A DNA stretch of 64,000 nt from Actinomadura alba (GTDB lineage: Bacteria; Actinomycetota; Actinomycetes; Streptosporangiales; Streptosporangiaceae). The notes under the pieces were generated by a model. It was not told the origin of the DNA and ran no database searches. It saw only the letters and a list, made by a program, of their open reading frames with translations. Positions 18,894 to 27,934 of this stretch are shown one piece after another. The number at the start of each line of letters is the position of its first letter. The stretch's first letter is position 1. The stretch is taken from assembly GCF_014323705.1 (NCBI RefSeq), contig NZ_JABVEC010000025.1, positions 1-64,000 of the forward strand, given 5' to 3'. A program made the translations under genes and the position numbers.

Positions 18894-19883
18894 CTACCTC
18901 GCGCGTTTGCGCAGGTAGCGATCGACTGTGACGGCCAAAAGGATCAAGCAGCCCTGCACCACCTGCTGGTACGTGGTGTTCCAGCCGAGCAGGTTGAAGC
19001 CGTTACCGATCAGCGTCAGCAACAGCGCGCCGACGACCCCGCGCCAGATCGCGCCCTCGCCGCCCAGGATGCTGGTGCCGCCGATGACGGCGGCCGCGAT
19101 GGCCGACAGCTCCATGCCAGTGGCCATGCTGGACTGGGCCGAACCGGCGCGCGAAGCGAGGATGAGTCCGGCGAGCGCCGAGCAGATGCCGCTGACGACA
19201 TAGGCGGCGACGTGGATCTGGCCGACGCGGATGCCGGACAATCTGGCCGCCTCGGCGTTGCCGCCGACCGCGTAGACGCGTCGGCCGAAGGTCGTCGCCG
19301 CGATCAGAACCGCGATCGCCGCCACCACGACGATGAACACGACCGTCGCGGAGGTCAGGTTGAACACCGAGGGCCAGGTCAGCACGCCAAAGTCCTCGGC
19401 CTGCTCGGCCAGCGGGTACGCGATCACGCCGGAGGTGACGACCACGGCCAGGCCGCGGTAGATGATGCTGGTGGCGAGTGTGGCGATGAACGAGTTGACG
19501 CCGCTGCGCACGACGATCGTTCCCGTGATCAGGCCCAGGATCGCGCCGGTGAGCACGGCCGCGGCGAAGCCGATCGGGACACCGAAGTGTTGCACCACCT
19601 GGACGCCGATGATCGCGGACAACGCGAGCGTGGCACTCGCGGTGAGGTCGAAGACACCGCTGATGATGCAGACGGTCGCACCGGCGGCGAGCAGCCCGAC
19701 CACCGAACACTGGTCGAGCACGTTGACCAGATTGGAGGTGCTGAGGAACGTGCTGGTGCTCAGCGACAGCGCGACGACGATGACCACGAGCGCGACGAGG
19801 ATCCCGTAGTCACGCAGCCTGCTCGCGCGCCGCACGCTGCTGGTGTGGCTGGTCGAGGTCTCTGCGACGGCTTCGACGGTCAT
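18894..19883 (-). CDS. ABC transporter permease, ribose/autoinducer (CUT2) type
   Basis: A 329-residue inner-membrane permease of the RbsC/AraH/LsrC family, with about nine to ten hydrophobic helices. Recognisable elements are the early LSLSTSTFLSTSNLVNVLDQ, GVFDLTASATLALSAIIGV and the later EAARLSGIRVGQIHVAAYV and ELSAIAAAVIGGTSILGGEG, the conserved EAA-like and GG loops of this family. It forms the channel for the substrate delivered by the lipoprotein gene product. The start overlaps the ATPase stop as ATGA. Confidence 0.9.
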   Translation of the reverse strand: MTVEAVAETSTSHTSSVRRASRLRDYGILVALVVIVVALSLSTSTFLSTSNLVNVLDQCSVVGLLAAGATVCIISGVFDLTASATLALSAIIGVQVVQHFGVPIGFAAAVLTGAILGLITGTIVVRSGVNSFIATLATSIIYRGLAVVVTSGVIAYPLAEQAEDFGVLTWPSVFNLTSATVVFIVVVAAIAVLIAATTFGRRVYAVGGNAEAARLSGIRVGQIHVAAYVVSGICSALAGLILASRAGSAQSSMATGMELSAIAAAVIGGTSILGGEGAIWRGVVGALLLTLIGNGFNLLGWNTTYQQVVQGCLILLAVTVDRYLRKRAR

Positions 19884-21394
19884 GTGGTCTCTCCTACGTC
19901 TCCGAACGCCGCGGCGATGACGGCTTCCCTCGGCGCTCCCCGCGGGAACTCTCCGACGACGTGCCCGTGCCGGAGCACCAGCGCACGGTGGGAGAGTTCG
20001 AGCAGTTCTTCGATCTCCGACGAGACGACCACGACGGCCATCCCCTCTCTGGCCAGCTCGACGATGAGTTTGTGGATCTGGGTCTTCGCGGCCACATCCA
20101 CACCGCGGGTGGGCTCATCGATGAGCAGCACCCGGGGCTTGCGGAGCAGCCACTTGGCGAACAGCGCCTTCTGCTGGTTGCCACCTGAGAGTGTCTGGAT
20201 GGCCGCGTCCGTCTTGGCCGCGCGGATGTCGACCGCGCGGGACGCCGCGTCGACGGCCGAGCGCTCCGCGGCCGGCCGGACGAAGGGCCCGTACCGCCTG
20301 CCGCCGAGCGATGCCAGCGCCACGTTCTCGCGTACGGAACGGGCCATCACGAGCCCCTGCTCCTTGCGCGACTCGGGCACCAGGGCCAGGCCCGCCGCCA
20401 TCGCCTTGCGGGGCGTGAGCTTGATCAAGGCCGTACCGTCCAGCTCCACGACGCCGTCGGTCGCGCGGTCGGCGCCGAACAGCAGCCGCAGGGTCTCACT
20501 CCGGCCGCTTCCCACCAGGCCGGCGATGCCCAGGATCTCCCCGGCCCGCACGGTCAGGTCGACGCCGCCGACCAGTCCCCGCCCGAGGCCCCGTGCCGCC
20601 AGCCGTACCGGTGCGTCCGCCGGGACCGGATCAGGTTCGGGGTACAGCACGTCGATCTGGCGGCCGACCATGTGCCGGACCAGCGTGGCCGGTGTGTGCA
20701 GCGCGGCGTCCTCCGTGATCACCAGCTGACCGTCGCGCAGCACGGTCACCCGCTCGGCGACCTTGAGCACCTCGTCGAGGAAGTGCGACACCAGGATGAC
20801 GGTGGTGCCCCCGGCCGCCAGCCGCCGGATCAGCCCGAGCAGATTCTCCTTCTCGTGCTCGGTGAGCACCGCGGTCGGCTCGTCCATCGCCAGCACCTGT
20901 GCGCCACGGGCCAGCGACCGCAGGATCTCGACCTGCTGCTGCGTCCCGGTGGGGAGCCGGTCGACCCTGCGGTCCGGATCGACGTCGAAACCGGTGAACT
21001 CCAGGAGCCGGTCGAACCGCTCGCGGTCCTCGCGTGCTCGCCGGAACCCCAGGCGCTGTGACCAGCGGCCGAGGAACACGTTCTCCAGCACCGTCAGGGC
21101 GGGCACCAGCGCGCCCTCCTGCGAGATGAGGCTGATGCCATGCCGGATCGCGTCCCGCGGGCCATGGATCGCGGTGCGCTCTCCGTCGAAGGTGAGGGTG
21201 CCGTGATCGGCGCGGATGGCGCCGCCGAGGATCTTCAGCAGCGTGCTCTTGCCCGCGCCGTTCTCACCCACGAGGCTGTGGACCTCGCCGGGAGCGATGT
21301 CCAGATCCACATTTTGCAGAACCGAGACGCCGCTGTAGCTCTTGCCGACTCCGCGCAGCGAGATGGCGGGAGCTTTCGTGCTGGATCGTTGCAT
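19880..21394 (-). CDS. ABC transporter ATPase, two nucleotide-binding domains (CUT2/RbsA type)
   Basis: A 504-residue duplicated ATPase. The N-terminal domain has Walker A GENGAGKS (about 43-50), a modified signature LPTGTQQQVE and Walker B VLAMDEPT. The C-terminal domain has a degenerate Walker A GLVGSGRSE and an intact LSGGNQQKALFAKWL plus VLLIDEPTRGVD. This asymmetric arrangement is diagnostic of sugar/autoinducer importers with a single permease type. GGAGG lies about 5 nt before the ATG at 21394. It powers uptake for the adjacent catabolic genes. Confidence 0.92.
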   Translation of the reverse strand: MQRSSTKAPAISLRGVGKSYSGVSVLQNVDLDIAPGEVHSLVGENGAGKSTLLKILGGAIRADHGTLTFDGERTAIHGPRDAIRHGISLISQEGALVPALTVLENVFLGRWSQRLGFRRAREDRERFDRLLEFTGFDVDPDRRVDRLPTGTQQQVEILRSLARGAQVLAMDEPTAVLTEHEKENLLGLIRRLAAGGTTVILVSHFLDEVLKVAERVTVLRDGQLVITEDAALHTPATLVRHMVGRQIDVLYPEPDPVPADAPVRLAARGLGRGLVGGVDLTVRAGEILGIAGLVGSGRSETLRLLFGADRATDGVVELDGTALIKLTPRKAMAAGLALVPESRKEQGLVMARSVRENVALASLGGRRYGPFVRPAAERSAVDAASRAVDIRAAKTDAAIQTLSGGNQQKALFAKWLLRKPRVLLIDEPTRGVDVAAKTQIHKLIVELAREGMAVVVVSSEIEELLELSHRALVLRHGHVVGEFPRGAPREAVIAAAFGDVGETT

Positions 21395-21455
21395 CCATCC
21401 TCCGGGGGGTTACGGATCCCCGGGAGGCGGCGCGGCCGCCACCCGGGACAACGCG

Positions 21456-22472
21456 TCAGTCCGAGTAGTCCGCCGTCTTGCCCTGCAGCGTCTGCTTGGT
21501 GCCGAGCGAGTCGTAGTCCGTGAGCGTGCGCGCGTCGGTCGCGGTGGGAACGTTCTGCCCGCGGGCCTTGGCCAGCCCGAGCTCGGCCGCCTTGGCGCCT
21601 TCGGCCTTCTCGGGGATGACGTACACCCCGTACCAGTCGCCGGTCTGCACCGCCTTGAAGGCCTGTGTCGAGCCTCCGTTCCCCACGAACTTGATCTTTT
21701 TGCCGGCGGCCAGCGGTGCCGCACCCTGGATGGCCTGCGACGAGCCGATCACCACGTTGACGTCCGGGTTCGCCTGAAGCACGTTCTGGAACGCCGCGCG
21801 GCCGGAGTCCGCGGTGTACCCGCCCACGACGCTCGCGACCACATCGGCGCCGCCCTTCTTGAGGGCCGCCACGGCCGCGTTCGTCCGCGCGGTGTCCAGC
21901 GGGTAGTTCTCGAAGCCCTGCAGGAAGGCCACCTTGCACGGGGTGGCGCCGGCCTCCTTGCACGCCCCGAGGCCGAGCGTCGCCATGCCCTCCCCGTTGA
22001 TCGTCGGTGCGTCGACGATGCTGATCGTGCCCGGGATCTGTGCCTCCGTCGTGTCGTAGCGACCGCCGACCGGCGTGAACTCGATGACGACGGTGATCCC
22101 GGCGGCGACGGCCTGCTTGACCGCCGGAGCGATCGCGGTGCCGTCATTGGCCTGCACGATCGCGATGTCGTAGCGCTTGGAGGTGACTGCGTCCTGCAAC
22201 TGGTTGACCTGCGTCGGCCCGTCGAAGTTGGGGTCGAGGAACGTCGCGGTGGCATTGTGCGACGCCGCGTACTCCTGGATACCCGCCCAGGTCGCCTGGG
22301 CAAAGGAGTTCGCCTTGGAGAAACCGAAAAAGCCGATGTTGAGCTTTTTGTCCGCGGCGACGGACTTGCTCGCGCCGACAGCCGAGCTGTCCGGCTTGCT
22401 GCATGACGTCATGCTCAACGTCAGGGCCGTGAGGGCCGTGGCGGCCCCCAAGAGTCGTAGCGGACGTGTCAC
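21456..22472 (-). CDS. Sugar-type ABC transporter substrate-binding lipoprotein
   Basis: A 338-residue type I periplasmic-binding-fold protein. It has a lipoprotein signal with lipobox LSMTSC (Cys about residue 24). The mature part begins KLNIGFFGFSKANSFAQATW, followed by LQDAVTSKRYDIAIVQANDG and VVIGSSQAIQGAAPLAAGKK, typical of RbsB/BmpA-like sugar- or nucleoside-type binding proteins. It is anchored outside the membrane and determines transporter specificity. The GTG at 22472 follows GAGGAG and overlaps the upstream stop as GTGA; the same frame runs further upstream into the previous gene without being coding there. Confidence 0.88.
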   Translation of the reverse strand: MTRPLRLLGAATALTALTLSMTSCSKPDSSAVGASKSVAADKKLNIGFFGFSKANSFAQATWAGIQEYAASHNATATFLDPNFDGPTQVNQLQDAVTSKRYDIAIVQANDGTAIAPAVKQAVAAGITVVIEFTPVGGRYDTTEAQIPGTISIVDAPTINGEGMATLGLGACKEAGATPCKVAFLQGFENYPLDTARTNAAVAALKKGGADVVASVVGGYTADSGRAAFQNVLQANPDVNVVIGSSQAIQGAAPLAAGKKIKFVGNGGSTQAFKAVQTGDWYGVYVIPEKAEGAKAAELGLAKARGQNVPTATDARTLTDYDSLGTKQTLQGKTADYSD

Positions 22473-22816
22473 GAAAGCTCCTCGGTTGTGGGTTGATCCG
22501 TTCTGTCGGAGATCACGGGCTCGTAGAGGCCGCCGATGACGGGCTCGCCGGGCTCGATGTCGAGCAGGGCGGTGAGTTCGCCCGAGATGGTGGCGCGCCA
22601 CGGGTCGGCCACCCAGCGCCGGTAGGCGTCGGCGTCGTCCCAGTCGGCGATGACCAGGTGGGTGCCGGGGCCGCCGTCGGTGCACCGTAGGAGGGTCGCC
22701 GCTCGGCAGCCGGGGAATTGCACGGAGCGCTCCAGAATCCCGCGCTCGCGGTACAGGTCCTCGATCTCCTGCGCCCGGCCGGCCTTCGCCCGGAGAACGA
22801 GTACGCTCTGGATCAC
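22469..22816 (-). CDS. Antibiotic biosynthesis monooxygenase (ABM)-domain protein
   Basis: A 115-residue dimeric ferredoxin-like (ABM) protein. IQSVLVLRAKAGRAQEIEDL and FPGCRAATLLRC, then THLVIADWDDADAYRRWVADP, follow the strand-helix pattern of ABM domains, often found in small oxygenases or quinone/haem-degrading proteins. It is first in the seven-gene operon. The start GTG 22816 is supported by GGGAGGA 5 nt upstream; an ATG at 22837 is an alternative. Role in the pathway uncertain: it may act on the same heterocycle as the divergent LLM monooxygenase. Confidence 0.75.
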   Translation of the reverse strand: MIQSVLVLRAKAGRAQEIEDLYRERGILERSVQFPGCRAATLLRCTDGGPGTHLVIADWDDADAYRRWVADPWRATISGELTALLDIEPGEPVIGGLYEPVISDRTDQPTTEELS

Positions 22817-23162
22817 GCTTCCTCCCAGTATCTGCATCGTCGGGGTTCCGGAATGCTGACTGTGGGCCGCGCGGCGACGATGTGCTACGAGCACACGCTC
22901 CGCCGGAGGGTCTGTGCATCGTCATCCGCCCGTCCCATTCCGGTAACAGAGCGCGGCCGGATCTACGGCTCGCCCGGGGACGGGAGCGACTTCAGCGCGT
23001 CGCTCATTCGCACGTTCTGGTGCCCCATGCCCGGCGTAGTGTGACATTGTACTGATCGGCTGCCTATCGTGACGTCGCCCCTCCCGGGCGAGCCGGAGCG
23101 GGTCGCCGTCCGGGGTGCCATCGCCGCCCCGCCGGGGCGGACGCCACCGCAGGAGAGGAACC
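22817..23162. promoter_or_regulatory. Divergent promoter region of the transporter operon and LLM monooxygenase
   Basis: A 346-bp gene-free stretch between divergent starts, so it must hold the promoters of both units. A small dyad GAGC-ACAC-GCTC (about 22891-22902) resembles the core of the 16-bp direct repeat found before hyuA copy 2, which might be a shared regulator site. No clear -10/-35 pair was picked out. Confidence 0.4.
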
Positions 23163-24041
23163 ATGCTCGAGTTGTCGTCGATCGTGCTGCCCGACCGTCA
23201 GCCGCCGGCCGAGTTCATCGCCGATGTCCGTTCCGCCGAGGACTTCGGGGTGCGCACGGTGTGGACGTACGACCACCTGACGTGGCCACCGCTGCGGGAC
23301 GGTCCATGGCACGCCGCGGTGCCGCTGCTGGCGGCCGCGGCCATGGCCACAGACCGGGTACGGCTCGGCACACAGGTCGCGACGCCGAACTTCCGGCACC
23401 CCGTCCCGTTCGCCAAGGAGCTGATGACGCTCGACCAGCTGAGCGCAGGACGGCTGGAGCTCGGTGTCGGAGCCGGTTCAGAGAGCGCCGACGCGGCGGT
23501 GCTCGGCGACCGGCCGCGGACCCGCCGCGAACGCACTGACCGGTTCGCCGAGTGGGTGGGGCTCCTCGATCATCTGCTCACCCATCCGGTGAGCACGGTG
23601 CGCGGCGAGCGGTACACCGCGATCGAGGCGCGCCAGATGCCCGGATGCGTGCAGCGACCTCGGGTGCCGTTCACCGTGGCAGCCGCGGGACCACGGGCGT
23701 TGCGGTTGGCCGCGCGCCATGGTCAGGCCTGGGTGACCTATGGCCCGTACGGCGCGCAGCGTGAGCCCGAGACCTGGTTCGCCGCGTTGGAGGACCAGCA
23801 GGCCGCTCTGCGCGACGCGCTCGCCGAGGCGCATCGCCCCGCCGGCGCCGTACGCCGCGTCGTCCAGCTCGCGCTCGACCTGCGATGGCCGTTCGAGAGC
23901 GCGGCCCGTTACCAGGACACGGTAGGCCGGCTGGCCGCCATCGGTTTCGACGAGATCACCGTCCACTGGTGCCGCCCCGGCGACGCGGGCGGTGTCCCGG
24001 CCGCCGCACTGGGCTTTCTCGCCGAGGCGCACGGCCGCTGA
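23163..24041 (+). CDS. LLM-class F420- or flavin-dependent oxidoreductase
   Basis: A 292-residue luciferase-like monooxygenase/dehydrogenase (TIM barrel). Typical features: FGVRTVWTYDHLTWPP near the N-terminus, RVRLGTQVATPNFRHPVPFAKEL, a SAGRLELGVGAG segment, and a C-terminal VGRLAAIGFDEITVHW. The protein would bind FMN or F420; sequence does not decide. The ATG at 23163 follows AGGAGAGGAA; a frame opening at 23115 has no ribosome site. It leads the plus-strand unit that continues with hyuA copy 2, so a role in oxidising the same N-heterocycle is plausible. Confidence 0.85.
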   Translation: MLELSSIVLPDRQPPAEFIADVRSAEDFGVRTVWTYDHLTWPPLRDGPWHAAVPLLAAAAMATDRVRLGTQVATPNFRHPVPFAKELMTLDQLSAGRLELGVGAGSESADAAVLGDRPRTRRERTDRFAEWVGLLDHLLTHPVSTVRGERYTAIEARQMPGCVQRPRVPFTVAAAGPRALRLAARHGQAWVTYGPYGAQREPETWFAALEDQQAALRDALAEAHRPAGAVRRVVQLALDLRWPFESAARYQDTVGRLAAIGFDEITVHWCRPGDAGGVPAAALGFLAEAHGR

Positions 24042-24060
24042 CCGACCGCGGCGGGACGGT

Positions 24061-24109
24061 CAGCACACTGACGGCGCCACTTCGGTGTACCGACAGCACA
24101 CTGACGGCG
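24061..24109 (+). repeat. 16-bp perfect direct repeat upstream of hyuA copy 2
   Basis: CAGCACACTGACGGCG occurs at 24061-24076 and again at 24094-24109, 33 bp apart (about three helical turns). It lies 50 bp before the hyuA start, which suggests paired binding sites for a regulator on one DNA face, for example the PucR protein. Confidence 0.55.
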
Positions 24110-24158
24110 TCTCGCGGCGTGACACCGTGCTGCCACTCGTTCGGAGGGCAGTTATCAC

Positions 24159-26216
24159 ATGACCAACACCAGCCGTCTCGCCATCGATGTCGGCGGCACC
24201 TTCACCGACGTCGTCGAACTGGTGCCGGAGACCGGCGAGCTGCGGTTCGACAAGGTCCCCACCACCCCACGGTCACCGACGACCGGCGTGATGGACGCGT
24301 TCGGCGCGGCGACGGTGGGCATCGGTGACATCGCGATGTTCACGCACGGTACGACCCTGGGCCTGAACGCGCTGCTCACCCGGACCGGCGCTCGCACCGC
24401 GGTCATCGGCACCAAGGGCTTCCGCGACGTGTACCTGCTGGGGCGCACCGACCGGCGTACGAACTACGACATCACCTATTCCAAGCCCGCGCCGCTGCTC
24501 GAGCGCTACGACACCTTCGAAGTGCTCGAGCGCAGCCTGTTCGACGGCTCGGTGCACCGGCCGCTGGACCTCGAGGACGCCCGCCGGGTAGCCGCGGTCG
24601 TCGCCGAGCGCGGCTACCGGTCCGTCGCCGTCGCGTTCCTCCACTCGTACGCCAACCCCGCCCACGAGCTGCGGATGCGGGAGGTGCTCGCCGAGGTCGC
24701 CCCCGACGTCGCCGTCACGCTCTCGCACGAGCTGTCGCGCGAGTACCGCGAGTACGAGCGCACCAGCACCGCCGTGCTGGACGCCTACGTCAAGCCCATC
24801 GTGCGCCGCTACCTGCGCGCGCTGGAGGACGAGCTGGCCGCCGGCGGTTTCTCCGGACGGTTCCTCATGACCCGCTCGGGCGGCGGTTCGATGACCGCCG
24901 CCACCGCGCGCGAACAGCCGGTGAGCCTGATCCTGTCCGGTCCGGCCGGCGGCGTCATCGGGGCCGCCGCGCTGTCCGAACTCATCGGAGCGCCGAACCT
25001 CATCACCATCGACATGGGCGGCACGAGCCTGGACGCCTCACTCGTCCTGGACCACGAAGCGGTGCTGTACCAGGGTGCGGAGTTCGAGCAACTGCCGATC
25101 AACACGCCATCGCTGTACATCCACACCATCGGAGCCGGCGGAGGCTCCGTCGTGCACCTGGACGGAGCGGGTGCCCTGCAGGTCGGCCCGCAGAGTGCCG
25201 GCGCCGCTCCGGGGCCGGCGTCCTACGGGCGTGGCGGCACGATCCCCACCTTCACCGACGCCGCCCTGGCGATCGGCTACCTCGGGACCGAGACACCGCT
25301 CGGCGGCAAGCTGAGGCTGGACGCGGAACTCGCCGCGAAGGCACTCGAGCCGATCGCGGCCGAGCTGGGGATGGCGGTGCCCGCGCTGGCGCGCGGCGTC
25401 GTCCGGATCTCGACGACCAAGATCATGGGTGCCGTACGCGCGATCACCGTCGAGGTGGGCCGCGATCCGAAGGACTTCTCCCTGCTCTCCTTCGGCGGCG
25501 GCGGGGGGCTCGTCGCCGTCGACGTCGCGAGCGAACTCGGCATTCCCATCGTGATCGTCCCACCGGGGCAGGGGGCGTTCTCCGCCTTCGGCATGCTCAT
25601 GGCAGATGTGCAGCACGACTTCTCGCGTACGTCGGTGTCCGCGCTGGCCGGCCTGGACCCGGCGCGGGTCGAGGCCGCCTACGCCGGCATGGAGGAGGAG
25701 GCCGAGGCGATGCTCGCCTCGGAGGGCTTCGACGCCGGCCGCCGCACGATGACCCGCAGTCTCGACGTCCGCTACGCCGGGCAGGAACATTCGGTGACCG
25801 TCGCGTTCCCGCAGCCCGGGCAGGACATGGTCGCCACCGTCGAGAAGACCTTCGCGGAACTACACGAGCGCCAGTACGGGCACACGATGACCGACCCGGT
25901 CGAAGTCACCACGTTGCGGCTGCGCGCCACCGGCTCGGTCGACCGGCCGACGCTGCCGGTACTCGCCGAACGGGTGTCGGGCTCGGCGCGACCGGACGGG
26001 ACGAGGCCGGTCTACGTGTCCGCCGACCAGCCCGCCGTTCCCTATTCGCTGTACACCCGTGAGGCGTTGCTCGCCGGTGACGAGATCACGGGCCCGGCCG
26101 TCATCGCCGAGCACACCGCCACGACGGTCATCCACGCGGGCGATCACCTGAGCGTGGGCCGGCACGGCGAGCTTGTGATCCGAGTTGGCCACGACATCGA
26201 AGGAGGTGCCCGATGA
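24159..26216 (+). CDS. hyuA: Hydantoinase/oxoprolinase A subunit, copy 2
   Basis: A 685-residue second HyuA. DVGGTFTDVVEL at residues 10-21 and TIDMGGTSLDASLV near 285 are the two ATP-fold motifs; EYREYERTSTAVLDAYVKPI and HTIGAGGGSVVHLDG are family blocks, all intact. It is clearly homologous to copy 1 but not a recent duplicate, since only motif regions are the same, so the two pairs probably act on different rings or steps. GGAGGG lies 11 nt before the ATG. The stop overlaps hyuB as ATGA. Confidence 0.9.
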   Translation: MTNTSRLAIDVGGTFTDVVELVPETGELRFDKVPTTPRSPTTGVMDAFGAATVGIGDIAMFTHGTTLGLNALLTRTGARTAVIGTKGFRDVYLLGRTDRRTNYDITYSKPAPLLERYDTFEVLERSLFDGSVHRPLDLEDARRVAAVVAERGYRSVAVAFLHSYANPAHELRMREVLAEVAPDVAVTLSHELSREYREYERTSTAVLDAYVKPIVRRYLRALEDELAAGGFSGRFLMTRSGGGSMTAATAREQPVSLILSGPAGGVIGAAALSELIGAPNLITIDMGGTSLDASLVLDHEAVLYQGAEFEQLPINTPSLYIHTIGAGGGSVVHLDGAGALQVGPQSAGAAPGPASYGRGGTIPTFTDAALAIGYLGTETPLGGKLRLDAELAAKALEPIAAELGMAVPALARGVVRISTTKIMGAVRAITVEVGRDPKDFSLLSFGGGGGLVAVDVASELGIPIVIVPPGQGAFSAFGMLMADVQHDFSRTSVSALAGLDPARVEAAYAGMEEEAEAMLASEGFDAGRRTMTRSLDVRYAGQEHSVTVAFPQPGQDMVATVEKTFAELHERQYGHTMTDPVEVTTLRLRATGSVDRPTLPVLAERVSGSARPDGTRPVYVSADQPAVPYSLYTREALLAGDEITGPAVIAEHTATTVIHAGDHLSVGRHGELVIRVGHDIEGGAR

Positions 26217-27934
26217 GCGACGCGATCACCACGGAGATCATCCGGCATGGCCTGCTGGCCTCTGCCGAGGAGATGGCACGCAACCTGTGCCGGACGGCGT
26301 ACAACACCGTCGTCTACGAGATTCATGACTACGGCATCGGCATTCACGACGCGGGCGGTGACGTCGTGGCCGACGCGCCGGGTATCGCGATCTTCACGCG
26401 CGGGAACGACCACGGGATCAAGAAGGCGGTGGAGTTCCTCGGGGTCGACGCCATGCGGCCGGGCGACGTGTTCGTGCTGAACTATCCCTACTGGTCGTCG
26501 GCGCACACGCTGGACCCGCTGGTGTTCGCACCGATCCATGTCGACGGTGAGCTCATCGGCTTCGCCTCGTGCCGGATCCATGTACTCGACCTCAAGCAGA
26601 AGGATCCGGGGTACGTCCTGGACTCCACGGACATGTACCAGGAGGGGCTGTTCTTCCCGGCCACCAGGCTGTACAGCGAGGGAGTGCAGAACGACGATTT
26701 CTTTAACATCGTCCGGTTCAACAGCCGTATGCCGGAACGCACGATCGGCGATCTGCAGGCGCAGGTCTCGGCGTGCGTGACCGGTGTCCGCCGCACCCAG
26801 GAGATCGCGGCCAAGTACGGGACCGCCACGCTGCTGGAGGCCATGGACGCCATCCACGACCACGGCGAGCAGTTGGCCCGGCTGGCGCTGGCCAAGCTGC
26901 CGAAGGGCACCTGGACGGCACACGACTTCGTCGACTCCGACGGCGTCGACGTCGATCGGCTGATCAAACTGCGGGTCACCGTGACCGTGACCGACGACGA
27001 GATGGTGATCGACTGGACCGGCAGCGAGCGTGACGTGCGGGGCCCCATCAACCTGCCCGTCGGGCAGACCGAGGCGTTGTGCAGCCTGATCTTCAAGGCG
27101 CTGACGACCCCGGATACGTCGGTCGTGGCCGGCAACTTCCGGCCGATGCGGGTGATCACCGAGCCGGGATCGGTGATGCACGCCGTTCCGCCGATGCCGA
27201 CCTTCACCCTCTGGACCGGTCTGCTGGCCGGCGAGGTGGTGCTGAAGGCGCTCGCACAAGGCATGCCGGAGTTGGTGCCGGCCTGTTCCGGAGGTGATGT
27301 CTGCTCGATGATGGGCCTGGGTGTCAACCCCAGGAACGGCGAATCATGGCTGGAGGCGACGAACGAGGCGGTCGGGTTCGGCGCCCACGCCGACGGCGAT
27401 GGCGCGGATGGCATCATGCACCTGTCGGAGCCGGGCTGCCGGAACAACCCCGTCGAGGTGCTCGAGACCAAATCGCCCATGTTCATCGAGTCCTACGGCT
27501 ACCGGCCCGACACCGGCGGCGCCGGCCGCAACCGGGGCGGGGTCGGTGTGAGCCGCTCGTACCGGTTCACGGCTCCGTCCACCGGCATCTGCCTGGTCTA
27601 CAAGACCAAGACCAAGCCGTGGTCCATCGACGGCGGAGGCGTCGGCGACAACAACCACATCGTGCTCAACCCGGGCACCGAGCGTGAGATCGTGCAGGGC
27701 GGCAGCTACAACAAACTGGAAGCAGGCGATGTGCTGGTCAACAACACCGGTGGCGGCGGCGGTTACGGCGACCCGTTCGAGCGAGAGCCTGAACGAGTGG
27801 CCCACGACGTCCGCAACGGATTCGTATCCGTCGAAGCGGCCGCACGGGACTACGGCGTGGTCGTCGACGCGGTGACCTTCGGCTACGACGCCGCCGCGAC
27901 CGAGCGGCTGAGGCGTGCGGAGCCGGTCGCATGA
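26213..27934 (+). CDS. hyuB: Hydantoinase/oxoprolinase B subunit, copy 2
   Basis: A 573-residue HyuB, partner of the HyuA encoded just upstream. Family blocks include TTEIIRHGLLASAEEMARNL, then RTAYNTVVYEIHDYGIGIHD, NYPYWSSAHTLDPLVFAPI, a GGAGRNRGGVGVSRSYRF stretch and NTGGGGGYGDPFEREPERV. The region that reads NDSYLGGTHLND in copy 1 is NYPYWSSAHTLD here, a difference likely to reflect substrate specificity. Start and stop are coupled to neighbours by ATGA overlaps at both ends. Confidence 0.9.
   Translation: MSDAITTEIIRHGLLASAEEMARNLCRTAYNTVVYEIHDYGIGIHDAGGDVVADAPGIAIFTRGNDHGIKKAVEFLGVDAMRPGDVFVLNYPYWSSAHTLDPLVFAPIHVDGELIGFASCRIHVLDLKQKDPGYVLDSTDMYQEGLFFPATRLYSEGVQNDDFFNIVRFNSRMPERTIGDLQAQVSACVTGVRRTQEIAAKYGTATLLEAMDAIHDHGEQLARLALAKLPKGTWTAHDFVDSDGVDVDRLIKLRVTVTVTDDEMVIDWTGSERDVRGPINLPVGQTEALCSLIFKALTTPDTSVVAGNFRPMRVITEPGSVMHAVPPMPTFTLWTGLLAGEVVLKALAQGMPELVPACSGGDVCSMMGLGVNPRNGESWLEATNEAVGFGAHADGDGADGIMHLSEPGCRNNPVEVLETKSPMFIESYGYRPDTGGAGRNRGGVGVSRSYRFTAPSTGICLVYKTKTKPWSIDGGGVGDNNHIVLNPGTEREIVQGGSYNKLEAGDVLVNNTGGGGGYGDPFEREPERVAHDVRNGFVSVEAAARDYGVVVDAVTFGYDAAATERLRRAEPVA

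Noticed and set aside
19212..20729. A 505-codon plus-strand open frame across the ABC permease and ATPase genes
   Set aside because: It is antisense to two clear transporter genes, is composed of Arg/Asp/Ala-rich low-complexity sequence and has no family; long shadows are common in GC-rich DNA.
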